From contig CAWEBN010000014.1 in assembly GCA_963807305.1 (NCBI GenBank), forward strand, positions 140,373 to 204,372: DNA of 64,000 nucleotides, given 5' to 3'. A program made the translations under genes and the position numbers. This DNA comes from JAOPZW01 sp963807305 (GTDB taxonomy: Bacteria; Actinomycetota; Thermoleophilia; Solirubrobacterales; Solirubrobacteraceae). This document shows positions 24,215 to 33,390 of the stretch, piece by piece (the first letter of the stretch is position 1; the number at the start of each line of letters is the position of its first letter). The notes under the pieces were generated by a model. The model did not search any database and was not told where the DNA came from. It saw only the letters and a list, made by a program, of their open reading frames with translations.

Positions 24215-27200
24215 CCAACACGCGTCTCGAGCCCCGAGTTCGTCGGGCGGACCGCGGAGCTCGGGCGCCTCGAAGCGGCGCTCGACCTGATCGCGGACGG
24301 CACGGCGGCCGCGGTCTTCGTCGCCGGCGAGTCGGGGGTGGGCAAGACGCGGCTGCTGCGCGAGCTCGAGCGCCGCGCCACGGCCCGCGGCGTGCGCGTG
24401 CTGCGCGGCGACTGCCTGCCCTTCGGCGCCGACGGCCTCCCCTACGCGCCGATCGCCGCCGCCCTGCGCGGGCTCGCACGCGAGCTCGAGCCCGACGTCT
24501 TCGCGGAGCTCGTCGGGCCCGCCGGCGGCGACCTCGCGCGGCTGCTGCCGGAGTTGAGCGCGGCGCGCTCCGCGGACGAGCCCGGTGAGGGCATGAGCGC
24601 CACCGGCGAGGCCATCGGCCAGGCGCGCCTCTTCGGGCTCCTCCGAGCGCTCCTCGACCGTCTCGCCGAGGAGTCACCCGTGCTGTTCGCCGTCGAGGAC
24701 ATCCACTGGGCCGACCGCTCGACCCTCGAGTTCCTCTCCTCCCTCGTGCGGGGCCTGCGCGACGAGCGCCTGCTCCTGGTCTGCACGTACCGCAGCGACG
24801 AGCTGCACCGCCAGCACCCGCTGCGCCCGTTCCTGGCCGAGGAGGAGCGCCGCGCGGTCGTGGAGCGCCTCGAGGTCGGGGCCTTCTCACAGGCCGAGCT
24901 CGCCGAGCAGGTGGCGGGCATCCTCGGCGACGCCGCGGCGCCGGATCTCGTCGCGCGGCTGCACGCGCGCAGCGAGGGGAACGCCTTCTTCGCCGAGGAG
25001 CTGCTCGCGGCATCGGACGCCGCGGCCGGGCCGCTGCCGTCGAATCTGCGCGACGTCCTCAACCTGCGGCTGGAGGCACTGCCCGACGACTCGCGCGGCG
25101 TGCTGCGCGTGGCCGCCGCGGCCGGCCGGCGCTCGAGCCACCGCCTGCTCGCGGCGGTGGCCGGGCTGCCCGAGCCGGGCCTGGTCGAGGCCCTGCGCGA
25201 GGCCCTGGCGCAGCACGTGCTCGTCCAGGACGCCGACGGCTACGCGTTCCGCCACGCGCTGCTGCAGGAGGCCGCGTACGCCGACCTGCTCCCCGGCGAG
25301 CGGACCGCGCTGCACCTGGCGCTCGCCGAGGCCCTGCGCGACGACCCCAGCCTGGCCGACGGGACGGCGGCGACCGAGCTCGCGCTGCACTGGCGCGCCG
25401 CGCACTGCATGCCCGAGGCGCTGGCGGCGGACGTGCGCGCGGGGCTCGAGGCCGAGCAGGTCTTCGCGTTCGTCGAGGCCGCCCAGCACTTCGAGCGGGC
25501 GCTGGAGATCTGGGACCTCGTCGACGACGCCGCCGAGCGCTCGGAGCTCGATCTGGCCGGGGTCGTCACCCACGCGGCGCACAACACCCACATCGCCGGC
25601 GAGCATCATCGTGCGGTGACGCTCGGGCGCATGGCCATCGAGCTCGCCGACCGCTCCGACGACGTGGTCGCCGCGGCGGTGGCCCGCGAGCGCCTCGGCC
25701 GCTACCTGTGGATCGCGGGCGACAGCGACGGCTCGCTGGCCGCCTATCGCGATGCGGTCCGGGTGCTGCCGCCCGACCCGCCGACGCCCGCGCTGGCGCG
25801 CGTGCTCGCGGCCGAGGCCCAGATCCTCATGCTGCGCGCCCCGGGCGAGGAGACGCGGGCGGCCTGCGAGCGCGCGATCGAGATCGCCCGCGCGGTGGGT
25901 GCGCGTGCCTTCGAGGGTCATGCGCTCAACAGCCTCGGCGTGACGCGCTTCGGGGTCGGCGACTTCGCCGGCGGCGAGCGCGCCCTGCGCGAGGCCAAGG
26001 GCATCGCCGAGGAGGTCGGCGACCACGACGGCATCTGGCGGGCCTACACCAACCTGAGCGAGTGCCTCGACGAGCAGGGGCGGCTCGAGGAGGCGGCTGC
26101 GCTCGCGCTCGAGGGCGCGACCAACGCCGGACGGCTCGGCATGCGGACGTACGCGCAGTTCCTGCAGGGCGAAGCGTGCTGGCGACTGACGCGCCTGGGC
26201 CGCCTCGACGAGACCGCGGCCATCGTCGAGCGCGTCCTCGCAGAGGGGCCCAAGGGCGTTGCCGCCGTCGTCCTGAACGACAACGCCGCCCACCTCGCCA
26301 TGCGCCGCGGAAGGCTCGACACCGCGGTGGAGCACTTCGAGTTGGCGCGCGAGCTGCTTGGTGGCACCAGCGACTCGATGTGGATCGGCAACCAGGCCGC
26401 CGGACGGGCCGAGACCGCGCTCTGGGCGGCCGAGCCCGAGCACGCCTGGCGGCTGGCCACCGGCGCCCTCGACTTCGTTCCCGAGGACCAGTACGCCCAC
26501 TACACGACGCGCCTGCACGCGACCGCCCTGCGTGCCGCGGCGGATCGCGCGCAGCTGGCGCTCGCGCTGGGCGACGGCACCCGCGCCGCCGAGGCGCAGC
26601 GCGACGCGCGCGCGATCTTCGAGAGCCTGCGCACCCTGCTGGCGCCCGAGCGCTGGTACGACGGCGTGCCGGGCCCCGAGCCCGCCGCCTTCGACGCGCT
26701 GAGCGCCGCGGAGCTCTCGCGCGCCGAGGGCCGGCCTGACCCCACCGCGTGGGCCGCGGCGGCCGAGCGCTTCGCGGCGCTGAACGAGCCCTTCGAGCTC
26801 GGCTATGCCCGCTGGCGCGAAGGCGAGGCGCTCATCGCGGGTGGCGGCGAGCGCGCGGCGGCGACCGTCGCGCTGCGCGAGGCCGCCGACGTCGCCGCCG
26901 GGCTGTCGGCGCCGCTGCTCGCGTCCGAGGTCGCGAGCCTTGCCCGCCGCGCCCGCGTGTCGCTCGACGCCGCACCGGACACCGCCTCCGACGATCCCGA
27001 GGTCGACCGCTTCGGGCTCACCGCGCGCGAGCTCACCGTCCTCTCGCTGGTGGCCGAGGGGCACACCAACCGCGAGATCGGCGCGTCGCTGTTCATCTCC
27101 GAGAAGACCGCCAGCGTCCACGTCTCGCGCATCCTGGCCAAGCTCGGCGTGCGGTCCCGCGTCGAGGCGGCCACCGCCGCGCACCGCCTGGGGATGACCG

Positions 27201-27235
27201 CCGCTTCAGCGCCAGGCGACGGCGGGCGCGGGTAG
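24212..27235 (+). CDS. Large LuxR-family STAND ATPase regulator
   Basis: A 1007-residue MalT-like regulator. An N-terminal AAA/NACHT-type ATPase (Walker A GESGVGKTRLL, Walker B VLFAVEDIHWAD) is followed by a winged-helix/helical section, about 500 residues of TPR-like helical pairs, and a C-terminal LuxR helix-turn-helix (LTARELTVLSLVAEGHTNREIG, then KTASVHVSRILAKLGV). STAND regulators bind an inducer on the TPRs, oligomerise with ATP and activate transcription. The inducer is unknown. The GTG at 24212 is chosen because homology to the upstream paralog begins there (RVSSPEFVGR). Its 3' end overlaps the converging gene by 30 bases. Confidence 0.9.
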   Translation: MPTRVSSPEFVGRTAELGRLEAALDLIADGTAAAVFVAGESGVGKTRLLRELERRATARGVRVLRGDCLPFGADGLPYAPIAAALRGLARELEPDVFAELVGPAGGDLARLLPELSAARSADEPGEGMSATGEAIGQARLFGLLRALLDRLAEESPVLFAVEDIHWADRSTLEFLSSLVRGLRDERLLLVCTYRSDELHRQHPLRPFLAEEERRAVVERLEVGAFSQAELAEQVAGILGDAAAPDLVARLHARSEGNAFFAEELLAASDAAAGPLPSNLRDVLNLRLEALPDDSRGVLRVAAAAGRRSSHRLLAAVAGLPEPGLVEALREALAQHVLVQDADGYAFRHALLQEAAYADLLPGERTALHLALAEALRDDPSLADGTAATELALHWRAAHCMPEALAADVRAGLEAEQVFAFVEAAQHFERALEIWDLVDDAAERSELDLAGVVTHAAHNTHIAGEHHRAVTLGRMAIELADRSDDVVAAAVARERLGRYLWIAGDSDGSLAAYRDAVRVLPPDPPTPALARVLAAEAQILMLRAPGEETRAACERAIEIARAVGARAFEGHALNSLGVTRFGVGDFAGGERALREAKGIAEEVGDHDGIWRAYTNLSECLDEQGRLEEAAALALEGATNAGRLGMRTYAQFLQGEACWRLTRLGRLDETAAIVERVLAEGPKGVAAVVLNDNAAHLAMRRGRLDTAVEHFELARELLGGTSDSMWIGNQAAGRAETALWAAEPEHAWRLATGALDFVPEDQYAHYTTRLHATALRAAADRAQLALALGDGTRAAEAQRDARAIFESLRTLLAPERWYDGVPGPEPAAFDALSAAELSRAEGRPDPTAWAAAAERFAALNEPFELGYARWREGEALIAGGGERAAATVALREAADVAAGLSAPLLASEVASLARRARVSLDAAPDTASDDPEVDRFGLTARELTVLSLVAEGHTNREIGASLFISEKTASVHVSRILAKLGVRSRVEAATAAHRLGMTAASAPGDGGRG

Positions 27236-28852
27236 CTGCGCGAGCTGCTCGGCGTAGGTCGGCGGCCCGTGGCGCTCGAGGGGATCGGCGTCGGCCAGCA
27301 GCGCGATGAGCAGCGGCCCGAGGAACCACACCATGTAGAGGTAGAACCAGTGCGTGACGCCGAGCTGCAGCCCGATGAGCACGGCGGCGGACAGCGCCGA
27401 GAGCCCGACGAGGTCGCGGCGGCGGGGCACGAAGGCGACGGCGACGGCCAGCAGAACCCCGGCGGCCTGGACCACGGCCTGCGCGGTGGTCCACCCGTAC
27501 AGGCCCCAGACCGAGAACGGCGACCCGCGCGAGGTCTGGAAGGCCAGCGTGCGGTCGTAGAACTCGTGCAGCCCGCCGTAGCCGAGCACGAGCAGCAGGC
27601 ACGGCACGAGCGCGATCGCGCCGCCGAGGACGAAGCGCAGCACCCCGCGCGACTGGGTGGCGAAGAGCGGCGCCAGCGCCAGGGGCGCGAACTTCGCCAT
27701 CCCGGCGAGCGCGATGAGCGCGCCGCGGCCGGCCGGTGACGACGCCGCCGCGATGGCGCCGAGGACGAGCGCGGCCACGAGGGCGTCGTTGACGTTGCAG
27801 TCCAGCGCGTAGAGCGTGAACGGGTTGGCCGCCCACGCGTAGGCGAGCGCGAGCCCGAGGGTCGGGCCGCGCATGCGCCGACCGATGAGGAAGAGCAGCC
27901 CCAGGCACAGCAGGTCGAAGGTGATGGCCGCGGCGTGGGCGGCGGGCAGATCGTCCCAGCGGCCGCTCCACGGCAGGACCTGCTCGAACGGGACGTAGGC
28001 GGCGTAGGTCACCGGCCCGTAGGTGTCGCCGTGCTCGTTGTCCTTGGGGAAGGCGCCCCACAGCTTGTCGCCGTCGGCCAGGCGATCGGCGCCGATGACG
28101 CCCGCGTAGCCGACGTCGATGACGTTCGAGTCGGCCACGTTGAGCCCGATGCGAAAGCCGACGAGGAAGAGCAGGCCGACGACCAGCCACGGCGCCGGGA
28201 TGAGCAGGCGCAGCGGGTCGCGTCGCCGGCTGCGGCGCAGCCCGATCCACAACATGCGCCCGAGCAGGTAGAGCATGAGCGGGTAGGCCAGCGGGACCGA
28301 GACGTCGATGTTGGCGTCGTTGAAGAAGGCCACGCTGATCCCGAAGGCCATGAGGACCGCGAGGTCGAGGTGGCGCATGCGCAGGAGCCGGCGCGGATCG
28401 ACGAACGGCGCGATGAAGAGCAGGGTGAGCGCGATCCAGACGAACGGCGAGTTGACCTTGCGCCCGAAGGCGCCCGGGTACCCGCGGGCCATGGTCCATG
28501 CCACCTGCGGCCCCGTCCACGCCTCGGTCACCTTCCCGGTCGCGTCGCTGACGTAGATCTGCGCGATCTCCTTGGTGTCCTTGCCGCGCGTGACGTAGTA
28601 GCTGACCTGCCAGCGCGAGCCGGACTTCTCGAAGACGTTGTCGTACACGCCGCGTGCGCTGCGGAGCGCGTGGATCGCGGTCGGGGTCCGGTTGGCGATC
28701 GCCTCGGCCTGGCTGCCGGTGAGCCGGTAGCCCACGGGCGGGCGGTCCATGCTCTTGGGCCGGACGAGATCGTCGGCGTGGGCCGGGGCGGCCGACAGCA
28801 ACACGAGCGCCGCGGCCGCGCAGACGGCCGCAATGCGGGCGGCGCGCGCCAT
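27206..28852 (-). CDS. Polytopic membrane glycosyltransferase-like protein with N-terminal PepSY-like domain
   Basis: A 548-residue protein. A cleavable-type signal peptide (MARAARIAAVCAAAALVLLSA, about 1-25) leads to a ~110-residue extracytoplasmic domain resembling PepSY repeats (GSQAEAIANRT, RWQVSYYV, YVSDATGKVTEAWTG). About ten membrane helices follow, with GT-C-like features: an acidic loop NVADSNVIDVG after an early helix and GDTYGPVTYAAYVPFE. This suggests a GT87/DUF2029-type mannosyltransferase using polyprenyl-phosphate sugars. The acceptor is unknown. The GT-C fold cannot be proven from sequence alone. Confidence 0.8.
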   Translation of the reverse strand: MARAARIAAVCAAAALVLLSAAPAHADDLVRPKSMDRPPVGYRLTGSQAEAIANRTPTAIHALRSARGVYDNVFEKSGSRWQVSYYVTRGKDTKEIAQIYVSDATGKVTEAWTGPQVAWTMARGYPGAFGRKVNSPFVWIALTLLFIAPFVDPRRLLRMRHLDLAVLMAFGISVAFFNDANIDVSVPLAYPLMLYLLGRMLWIGLRRSRRRDPLRLLIPAPWLVVGLLFLVGFRIGLNVADSNVIDVGYAGVIGADRLADGDKLWGAFPKDNEHGDTYGPVTYAAYVPFEQVLPWSGRWDDLPAAHAAAITFDLLCLGLLFLIGRRMRGPTLGLALAYAWAANPFTLYALDCNVNDALVAALVLGAIAAASSPAGRGALIALAGMAKFAPLALAPLFATQSRGVLRFVLGGAIALVPCLLLVLGYGGLHEFYDRTLAFQTSRGSPFSVWGLYGWTTAQAVVQAAGVLLAVAVAFVPRRRDLVGLSALSAAVLIGLQLGVTHWFYLYMVWFLGPLLIALLADADPLERHGPPTYAEQLAQLPAPAVAWR

Positions 28853-28951
28853 TGGTCGTCAGCGTAACGACCACCGCGCGCGCCGCCGCCGGCTGGTGCG
28901 ACGCCCGCGCCCCGGTGCCGGGTCAACCGGGGTGTTCGGCAACCACACCCG

Positions 28952-30400
28952 TCAGGCGCCGAAGTGGCCGCGCACCATCGGCGCGACGTCGGCGATCGAC
29001 CACGAGCCGTGGTCGTGCGGCGCGTCGACCCCGCAGAAGGCCAGGGCGCCGAGCGAGTCGACGCGGTGCAGCGAGCCGTGGCTGCCCCCGCCCACGTGAT
29101 CGACGCCGCCCCAATCGGCGAACTCGTAGCCGGGCGCAGCGGAGAGCAGCACGTCGCCGGACGTCGGGCACGTGAGCGCCGACCACGCACGCGCGAGGGC
29201 GTCCGGGTAGGCGGGGCTGCGCAGGACGCCGTCCTCGACGCGCGCGTCGAGCACCTCGAGCGGGCCGTCGATCGACCATCGCCCACCGCGCTCGTCGAGC
29301 ACGTCGCCGCCGGCGGCGAAGCGCAGCTCGCCGGTCGCGTTGGCGATGGCGCCCTCGCGCGGCGCCGGGCGCCACAGGGCCAGGTCGACGCCGTCGATGG
29401 CGAGCGCGATCTCGACGATGCGCGGGATGAGCACGTCGCGGCCCTCGGGCAGCAGCGCGTAGACCATCGCGCTGCGCTGGGCCGGGCAGACGGCGATCTC
29501 GGCGTCGCGCGACCGCGCGCCCGACGGCGCCAGCACGCTGAGCTCCGCGTACGCGGCCTGCAGCTCGATCGCCTTCTCGACCGGCGCGTGGGAGTGGTCG
29601 GCCACCACGATCACCGCGTGCTCGTCGAGGAACTGCTCGGTCCCGCCGCCGGCGTGGAACAGGCGCTCGAGCTGGCGGTCGGCCGCCGCGATCGAGGTCA
29701 CCTGCGCGTGCGGCCCGTGGCGGTGGGAGTGCGTGTCGTTGTCGGGCAGCGAGAGCAGCAGGAAGTCGAAGAGGTCCTGCTCGACCAGGTAGGCGCCCAC
29801 GCAGCCGGCGTGCTGGTCGCGGATGCCGGGCAGGCCGAGCTGCGAGCGGCACGGCGTCTCGCGGCTGGCGAAGATGTCGGCGTAGAAGAGCTCCTTGGGT
29901 CCCATGACGGGGCGCCGGAAGACCGTCGAGGCCAGGCGCGTGAGCGCGGTGTTCTTCGAGGTCTGGTGCTCGTGGCGCCCGCGGTACATCAGGTACGTGG
30001 TCCCCGCCGTCCGCACCCCGAGGTCGTCGAGCGACTCGAAGACCGTGGGAACGTCCTGAGGCAGGTGCGTGGCGTTCATGTTGTAGATCGTGTCGGTGAG
30101 CTGCTGCACCAGCCCGAAGCGGCGCGAGGCGCTGAACGACGACCCGTACTCGACGTAGCGGCGCTCCTCGCGGGAGTACCAGTTCATCGACGGGATGTGG
30201 TGGGCGTCCTGGCGCACGCCGGTGGCGATCGTGGCCGCGCACGCGGGCGTCACGCTCGGGAAGGCTGCGGCGCACTCGTCGACATAGGTCCCGCGCGCCA
30301 TCACGGCCGCCATCGCCGGCGCGCGCCCGGTGGAGACCGCGCGCTCGAGCATCGCCGGCTTCAGGCCGTCGACGACGGCGAGCACGAACTTGGCGCTCAC
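28952..30400 (-). CDS. Alkaline phosphatase superfamily / nucleotide pyrophosphatase-like protein
   Basis: A 482-residue protein starting VSAKFVLAVVDGLKPAML at GTG 30400. The metal site motif near the start (VVDG), the nucleophile region FPSVTPACAATIATGV with Thr, and later SLPDNDTHSHRHGP and VVVADHSHAPVEK supply the Asp/His ligands of two-zinc phosphodiesterases in the alkaline phosphatase superfamily. There is no signal peptide, so it acts in the cytosol. Its GTG overlaps the stop of the upstream membrane-protein gene (GTGA). Confidence 0.88.
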   Translation of the reverse strand: MSAKFVLAVVDGLKPAMLERAVSTGRAPAMAAVMARGTYVDECAAAFPSVTPACAATIATGVRQDAHHIPSMNWYSREERRYVEYGSSFSASRRFGLVQQLTDTIYNMNATHLPQDVPTVFESLDDLGVRTAGTTYLMYRGRHEHQTSKNTALTRLASTVFRRPVMGPKELFYADIFASRETPCRSQLGLPGIRDQHAGCVGAYLVEQDLFDFLLLSLPDNDTHSHRHGPHAQVTSIAAADRQLERLFHAGGGTEQFLDEHAVIVVADHSHAPVEKAIELQAAYAELSVLAPSGARSRDAEIAVCPAQRSAMVYALLPEGRDVLIPRIVEIALAIDGVDLALWRPAPREGAIANATGELRFAAGGDVLDERGGRWSIDGPLEVLDARVEDGVLRSPAYPDALARAWSALTCPTSGDVLLSAAPGYEFADWGGVDHVGGGSHGSLHRVDSLGALAFCGVDAPHDHGSWSIADVAPMVRGHFGA

Positions 30401-30972
30401 CGCAGGATGCGCAGGCCGGCGTGCTTCTCGCCCTCGCGCCGGCGCCCGCCGACCCGCAGCCAGATGAAGAAGCCGACCGCGAGCACGCTGACGGGAGGGA
30501 TGAGGACCGACAGCCCGGCGATCAGGAGCGCCGCGGCTTCCGCGTAGAGGAACAGCGCGGCCGCCGCCGCGGCGTCGAGGCGAGCGCGCGTGCGGGTCAG
30601 CAGCGAGCGCGTCCCCTGCTGGGCGATGAGCGCGCAGACGAGGCCGCCGATGATCCCCGGCCACCACGTCGAGTAGTGGTCGGCGAGCGTGCCGGCGAAC
30701 ATGAGCGCGCCCAGACCGAGGCCGATGCCGCCGAGGGCCGCCTCGCCGGCCGGCGTGTCGAAGCGCGAGCGCAGCAGCGTCGTGACCACGAGGCACACGG
30801 CCATGGCCAGCAGGAACCACGGACTCTCCAGGAAGGCGAAGTCGGTGTGGTCGAAGTCGACGCCGAGATCGTCGGCCGCGAGGGCGCCGACGAGCAGCGT
30901 CGGGAGGAAGGGGCGGACACCGGCGGCGGTGGACACCCCCATCCCTTGCAGGATGTCGAGGAGGAGCTTCAC
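30397..30972 (-). CDS. DUF4126-family membrane protein
   Basis: A 191-residue protein beginning at GTG 30972 (VKLLLDILQGMGVSTAAGVRPFLP). The GxxTAAGxRPFLP segment is characteristic of DUF4126, with about five membrane helices. Function is unknown. It overlaps the phosphodiesterase gene and is divergent from the aminotransferase gene; the ~70 bases between them hold the likely promoters. Confidence 0.8.
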   Translation of the reverse strand: MKLLLDILQGMGVSTAAGVRPFLPTLLVGALAADDLGVDFDHTDFAFLESPWFLLAMAVCLVVTTLLRSRFDTPAGEAALGGIGLGLGALMFAGTLADHYSTWWPGIIGGLVCALIAQQGTRSLLTRTRARLDAAAAAALFLYAEAAALLIAGLSVLIPPVSVLAVGFFIWLRVGGRRREGEKHAGLRILR

Positions 30973-31042
30973 GGTCCGATAGCTTGAAGCCCGCATGACT
31001 GTAGACGACAGGGGCCATGGGGCCCGTGGCGAACCCCGTGGC

Positions 31043-32398
31043 ATGAGTCACCGGCGCGACCTGGAGCGCTACGCGGGGCTCTTCGCCTCGCGGACCTCGG
31101 TCATGAAGTCCTCGGCCATGCGCGATCTCATGGCCATCACCGAGCGCCCCGAGGTCATCTCGCTGGCCGGCGGCCTGCCGGACACGTCGACCTTCCCGGC
31201 CGAGTCGCTCGCAGCTCTGCTCTCCAAGCTCGCCGCCACGGATTCGGCCCGCGCCCTGCAGTACGCGCCGACAGAGGGCATGGCCGCCGTCGGCGAGGCG
31301 ATCGCGACCGTGATGGCCGCCGAGGGCATGCACGTCGACCCGGAGGACGTGCTCGTCACCACCGGCGGCCAGCAGGTCATCGATCTCGTGTGCAAGACGC
31401 TCGTCGACCCGGGCGACGTCATCGTCGCCGAGGCGCCGACGTACCCCGGGGCCGTGCCCGCCTTCAGCGCCTACCAGGCCGACGTCGTGCAGATCGCGAT
31501 GGACGACGACGGCATGCGCATCGACGAGCTCGAGGAGACGCTCGAGCGCCTCGAGCGCGAGGGACGGCGGCCGAAGTTCATCTACACGATCCCGACCTTC
31601 CAGAACCCGGCCGGGGTGACGATGTCGCTCCCGCGCCGCCAGAGGCTCGTGCAGGTCGCTCGCGAGCGCGAGCTGCTCGTGCTGGAGGACAACCCCTACG
31701 GCCTGCTGCGCTACGAGGGCGAGGCGCTGCCCACCCTGCGCTCGCTCGACGGCGGCGACTTCGTCATCTACCTGGGCACCTTCTCGAAGATCCTCTCCCC
31801 CGGCATCCGCCTGGGCTGGACGGTCGCGCCCGCCCCGGTGCTCGAGAAGATGAACCTCGGCAAGCAGGCCAGCGACCTGTGCTCGTCGTCGCTGTCGCAG
31901 CTCTTCGTCGCGTCGTACTTCGCCGAGGGCCACTGGGAGGACTACATCGCCACGCTGCGCGACCTCTACCGCCGCCGGCGAGACACGATGCTCGACGCGC
32001 TGGCCGAGCACCTGCCACCCGAGGCCGCGTGGACGCACCCGGCCGGCGGCCTCTTCATCTGGGCCACGCTGCCGGACTACATCGACACGACCGACCTGCT
32101 GGCCCTCGGGCTGTCGCGCAACGTGGCCTTCGTGCCGGGCCGCGCGGCGTATCTGGACGGCCGCGGCGGGTCGTCGATGCGGCTGAACTTCTCGGGCGTG
32201 GACGACGACGCCATCCGCGAGGGCGTGCGCCGGATCGGCGAGGTCGTGCGCGAGCAGGTCGCGCTCTACGGCACGCTCACGGGCGCGGCGCCGCCTCCGG
32301 CGGCCTCCGACCCGGCACCGCTTCCCGTCGACCCCGACCTGGCCGACGTGCTGCACCTCCCGCGCCGCGACGATCGCGGCGAGCGCCGGGCCAGATGA
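31043..32398 (+). CDS. PLP-dependent aminotransferase (fold type I, LysN/2-aminoadipate-like)
   Basis: A 451-residue enzyme. SLAGGLPDTSTFP, LVTTGGQQVIDLVCKTLVDPGD, IPTFQNPAGVTM and GTFSKILSPGIRLGW (PLP Lys) place it in the MocR/KAT/2-aminoadipate aminotransferase group, but it lacks the N-terminal GntR helix-turn-helix of MocR regulators. It is probably an aromatic or 2-aminoadipate aminotransferase; the substrate is uncertain. An in-frame ATG at 30995 would add 16 residues of low-complexity sequence and leave only 22 bases to the divergent gene, so I prefer 31043. Its stop overlaps the ligase ATG (ATGA). Confidence 0.88.
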   Translation: MSHRRDLERYAGLFASRTSVMKSSAMRDLMAITERPEVISLAGGLPDTSTFPAESLAALLSKLAATDSARALQYAPTEGMAAVGEAIATVMAAEGMHVDPEDVLVTTGGQQVIDLVCKTLVDPGDVIVAEAPTYPGAVPAFSAYQADVVQIAMDDDGMRIDELEETLERLEREGRRPKFIYTIPTFQNPAGVTMSLPRRQRLVQVARERELLVLEDNPYGLLRYEGEALPTLRSLDGGDFVIYLGTFSKILSPGIRLGWTVAPAPVLEKMNLGKQASDLCSSSLSQLFVASYFAEGHWEDYIATLRDLYRRRRDTMLDALAEHLPPEAAWTHPAGGLFIWATLPDYIDTTDLLALGLSRNVAFVPGRAAYLDGRGGSSMRLNFSGVDDDAIREGVRRIGEVVREQVALYGTLTGAAPPPAASDPAPLPVDPDLADVLHLPRRDDRGERRAR

Positions 32399-33390
32399 CT
32401 GCGAGGGCCGGCGGTGGCGGAGACGGGTCTGCTTCCGACGAGTTGCGGCGCACTGGTGGCACGGTTGCCGTGCTCAAGGGCGGGCGCTCGCTGGAGCGCC
32501 AGGTGTCGCTGCGCTCGGGCGCCCGGGTGCAGGACGCACTCGAGCGCCTGGGCTACGAGGTGGTCGGCATCGACGTCGGCCACGACCTCGTCGCGCGGCT
32601 GCGTGAGGTGACGCCGGACGTGGCCTTCGTCGCCCTGCACGGGCGCGACGGCGAGGACGGGATCGTGCAGGAGCTGCTTGAGGTGCTCGGCATCCCCTAC
32701 ACCGCGTCGGGGGTGTCGGCCTGTATGCGCTGCTCGGACAAGGTGGTGGCCAAGCACGCGATGCGCGACGCGGGGCTGCCGACGCCGGACTTCTATGCCT
32801 TCACGGAGACCGCCTTCAAGGAGCTCGGCGCGGGCGACGCGCTGGGCGCCATCGAGGACCGCCTGCGCTTCCCCATTGTGGTCAAGCCGGCCGACCAGGG
32901 CAGCGCCCTGGGGATCCGCTTCGCGGCCACCGCCGCCGACGTGCCCGCCGCCATCGTGGCGGCCTTCTCGTACTCCGAGAAGGTCCTGCTCGAGCGCCAC
33001 GTGCACGGCCGCGAGCTGGCGGTCTCGATCCTCGGCGAGGAGGCCCTGCCCGTCGTCGAGGCGGTCCCGCGCGAGGAGGACTTCTACGACTTCGCCGCGC
33101 GCTACACGATCGGGCGCACCAGCTTCGTCTGCCCCGCCGACCTTGCCGACGCGCTCACCGTGCGCGCCCAGGAGTTGGCGCTGGACGTCTTCCGCCTGCT
33201 CGGCTGCCGCGGTTTCGCCCGCGTCGACCTCATGCTCGAGGACGGCACGGACGACCTCTACGTGCTCGAGTCCAACGTCATCCCGGGGCTGACCGAGACG
33301 AGCCTGCTGCCCCAGGCGGCCGAGACCGCGGGGATCTCCTTCGACGAGCTGATCGGGCGGATCGTCGAGCTCGCGCTCGTGTCCGCCTAG
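32395..33390 (+). CDS. D-alanine-D-alanine ligase-like ATP-grasp enzyme
   Basis: The 331-residue protein has the Ddl order: GGRSLERQVSLRSG (the N-terminal Glu), VFVALHGRDGEDG, SACMRCSDKVVAKH, VVKPADQGSALGI, DFYDFAARYT (catalytic Tyr), RGFARVDLMLEDG (Arg) and ESNVIPGLTETSLLP (metal Asn; usually EvNTlPGMT). The loop before DK has an unusual CMRC in place of ALAM. These changes leave D-Ala-D-Ala as the likely but not certain product; another dipeptide or depsipeptide is possible. It is coupled to the aminotransferase, which might supply a D-amino or keto substrate (inference). Confidence 0.85.
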   Translation: MTARAGGGGDGSASDELRRTGGTVAVLKGGRSLERQVSLRSGARVQDALERLGYEVVGIDVGHDLVARLREVTPDVAFVALHGRDGEDGIVQELLEVLGIPYTASGVSACMRCSDKVVAKHAMRDAGLPTPDFYAFTETAFKELGAGDALGAIEDRLRFPIVVKPADQGSALGIRFAATAADVPAAIVAAFSYSEKVLLERHVHGRELAVSILGEEALPVVEAVPREEDFYDFAARYTIGRTSFVCPADLADALTVRAQELALDVFRLLGCRGFARVDLMLEDGTDDLYVLESNVIPGLTETSLLPQAAETAGISFDELIGRIVELALVSA

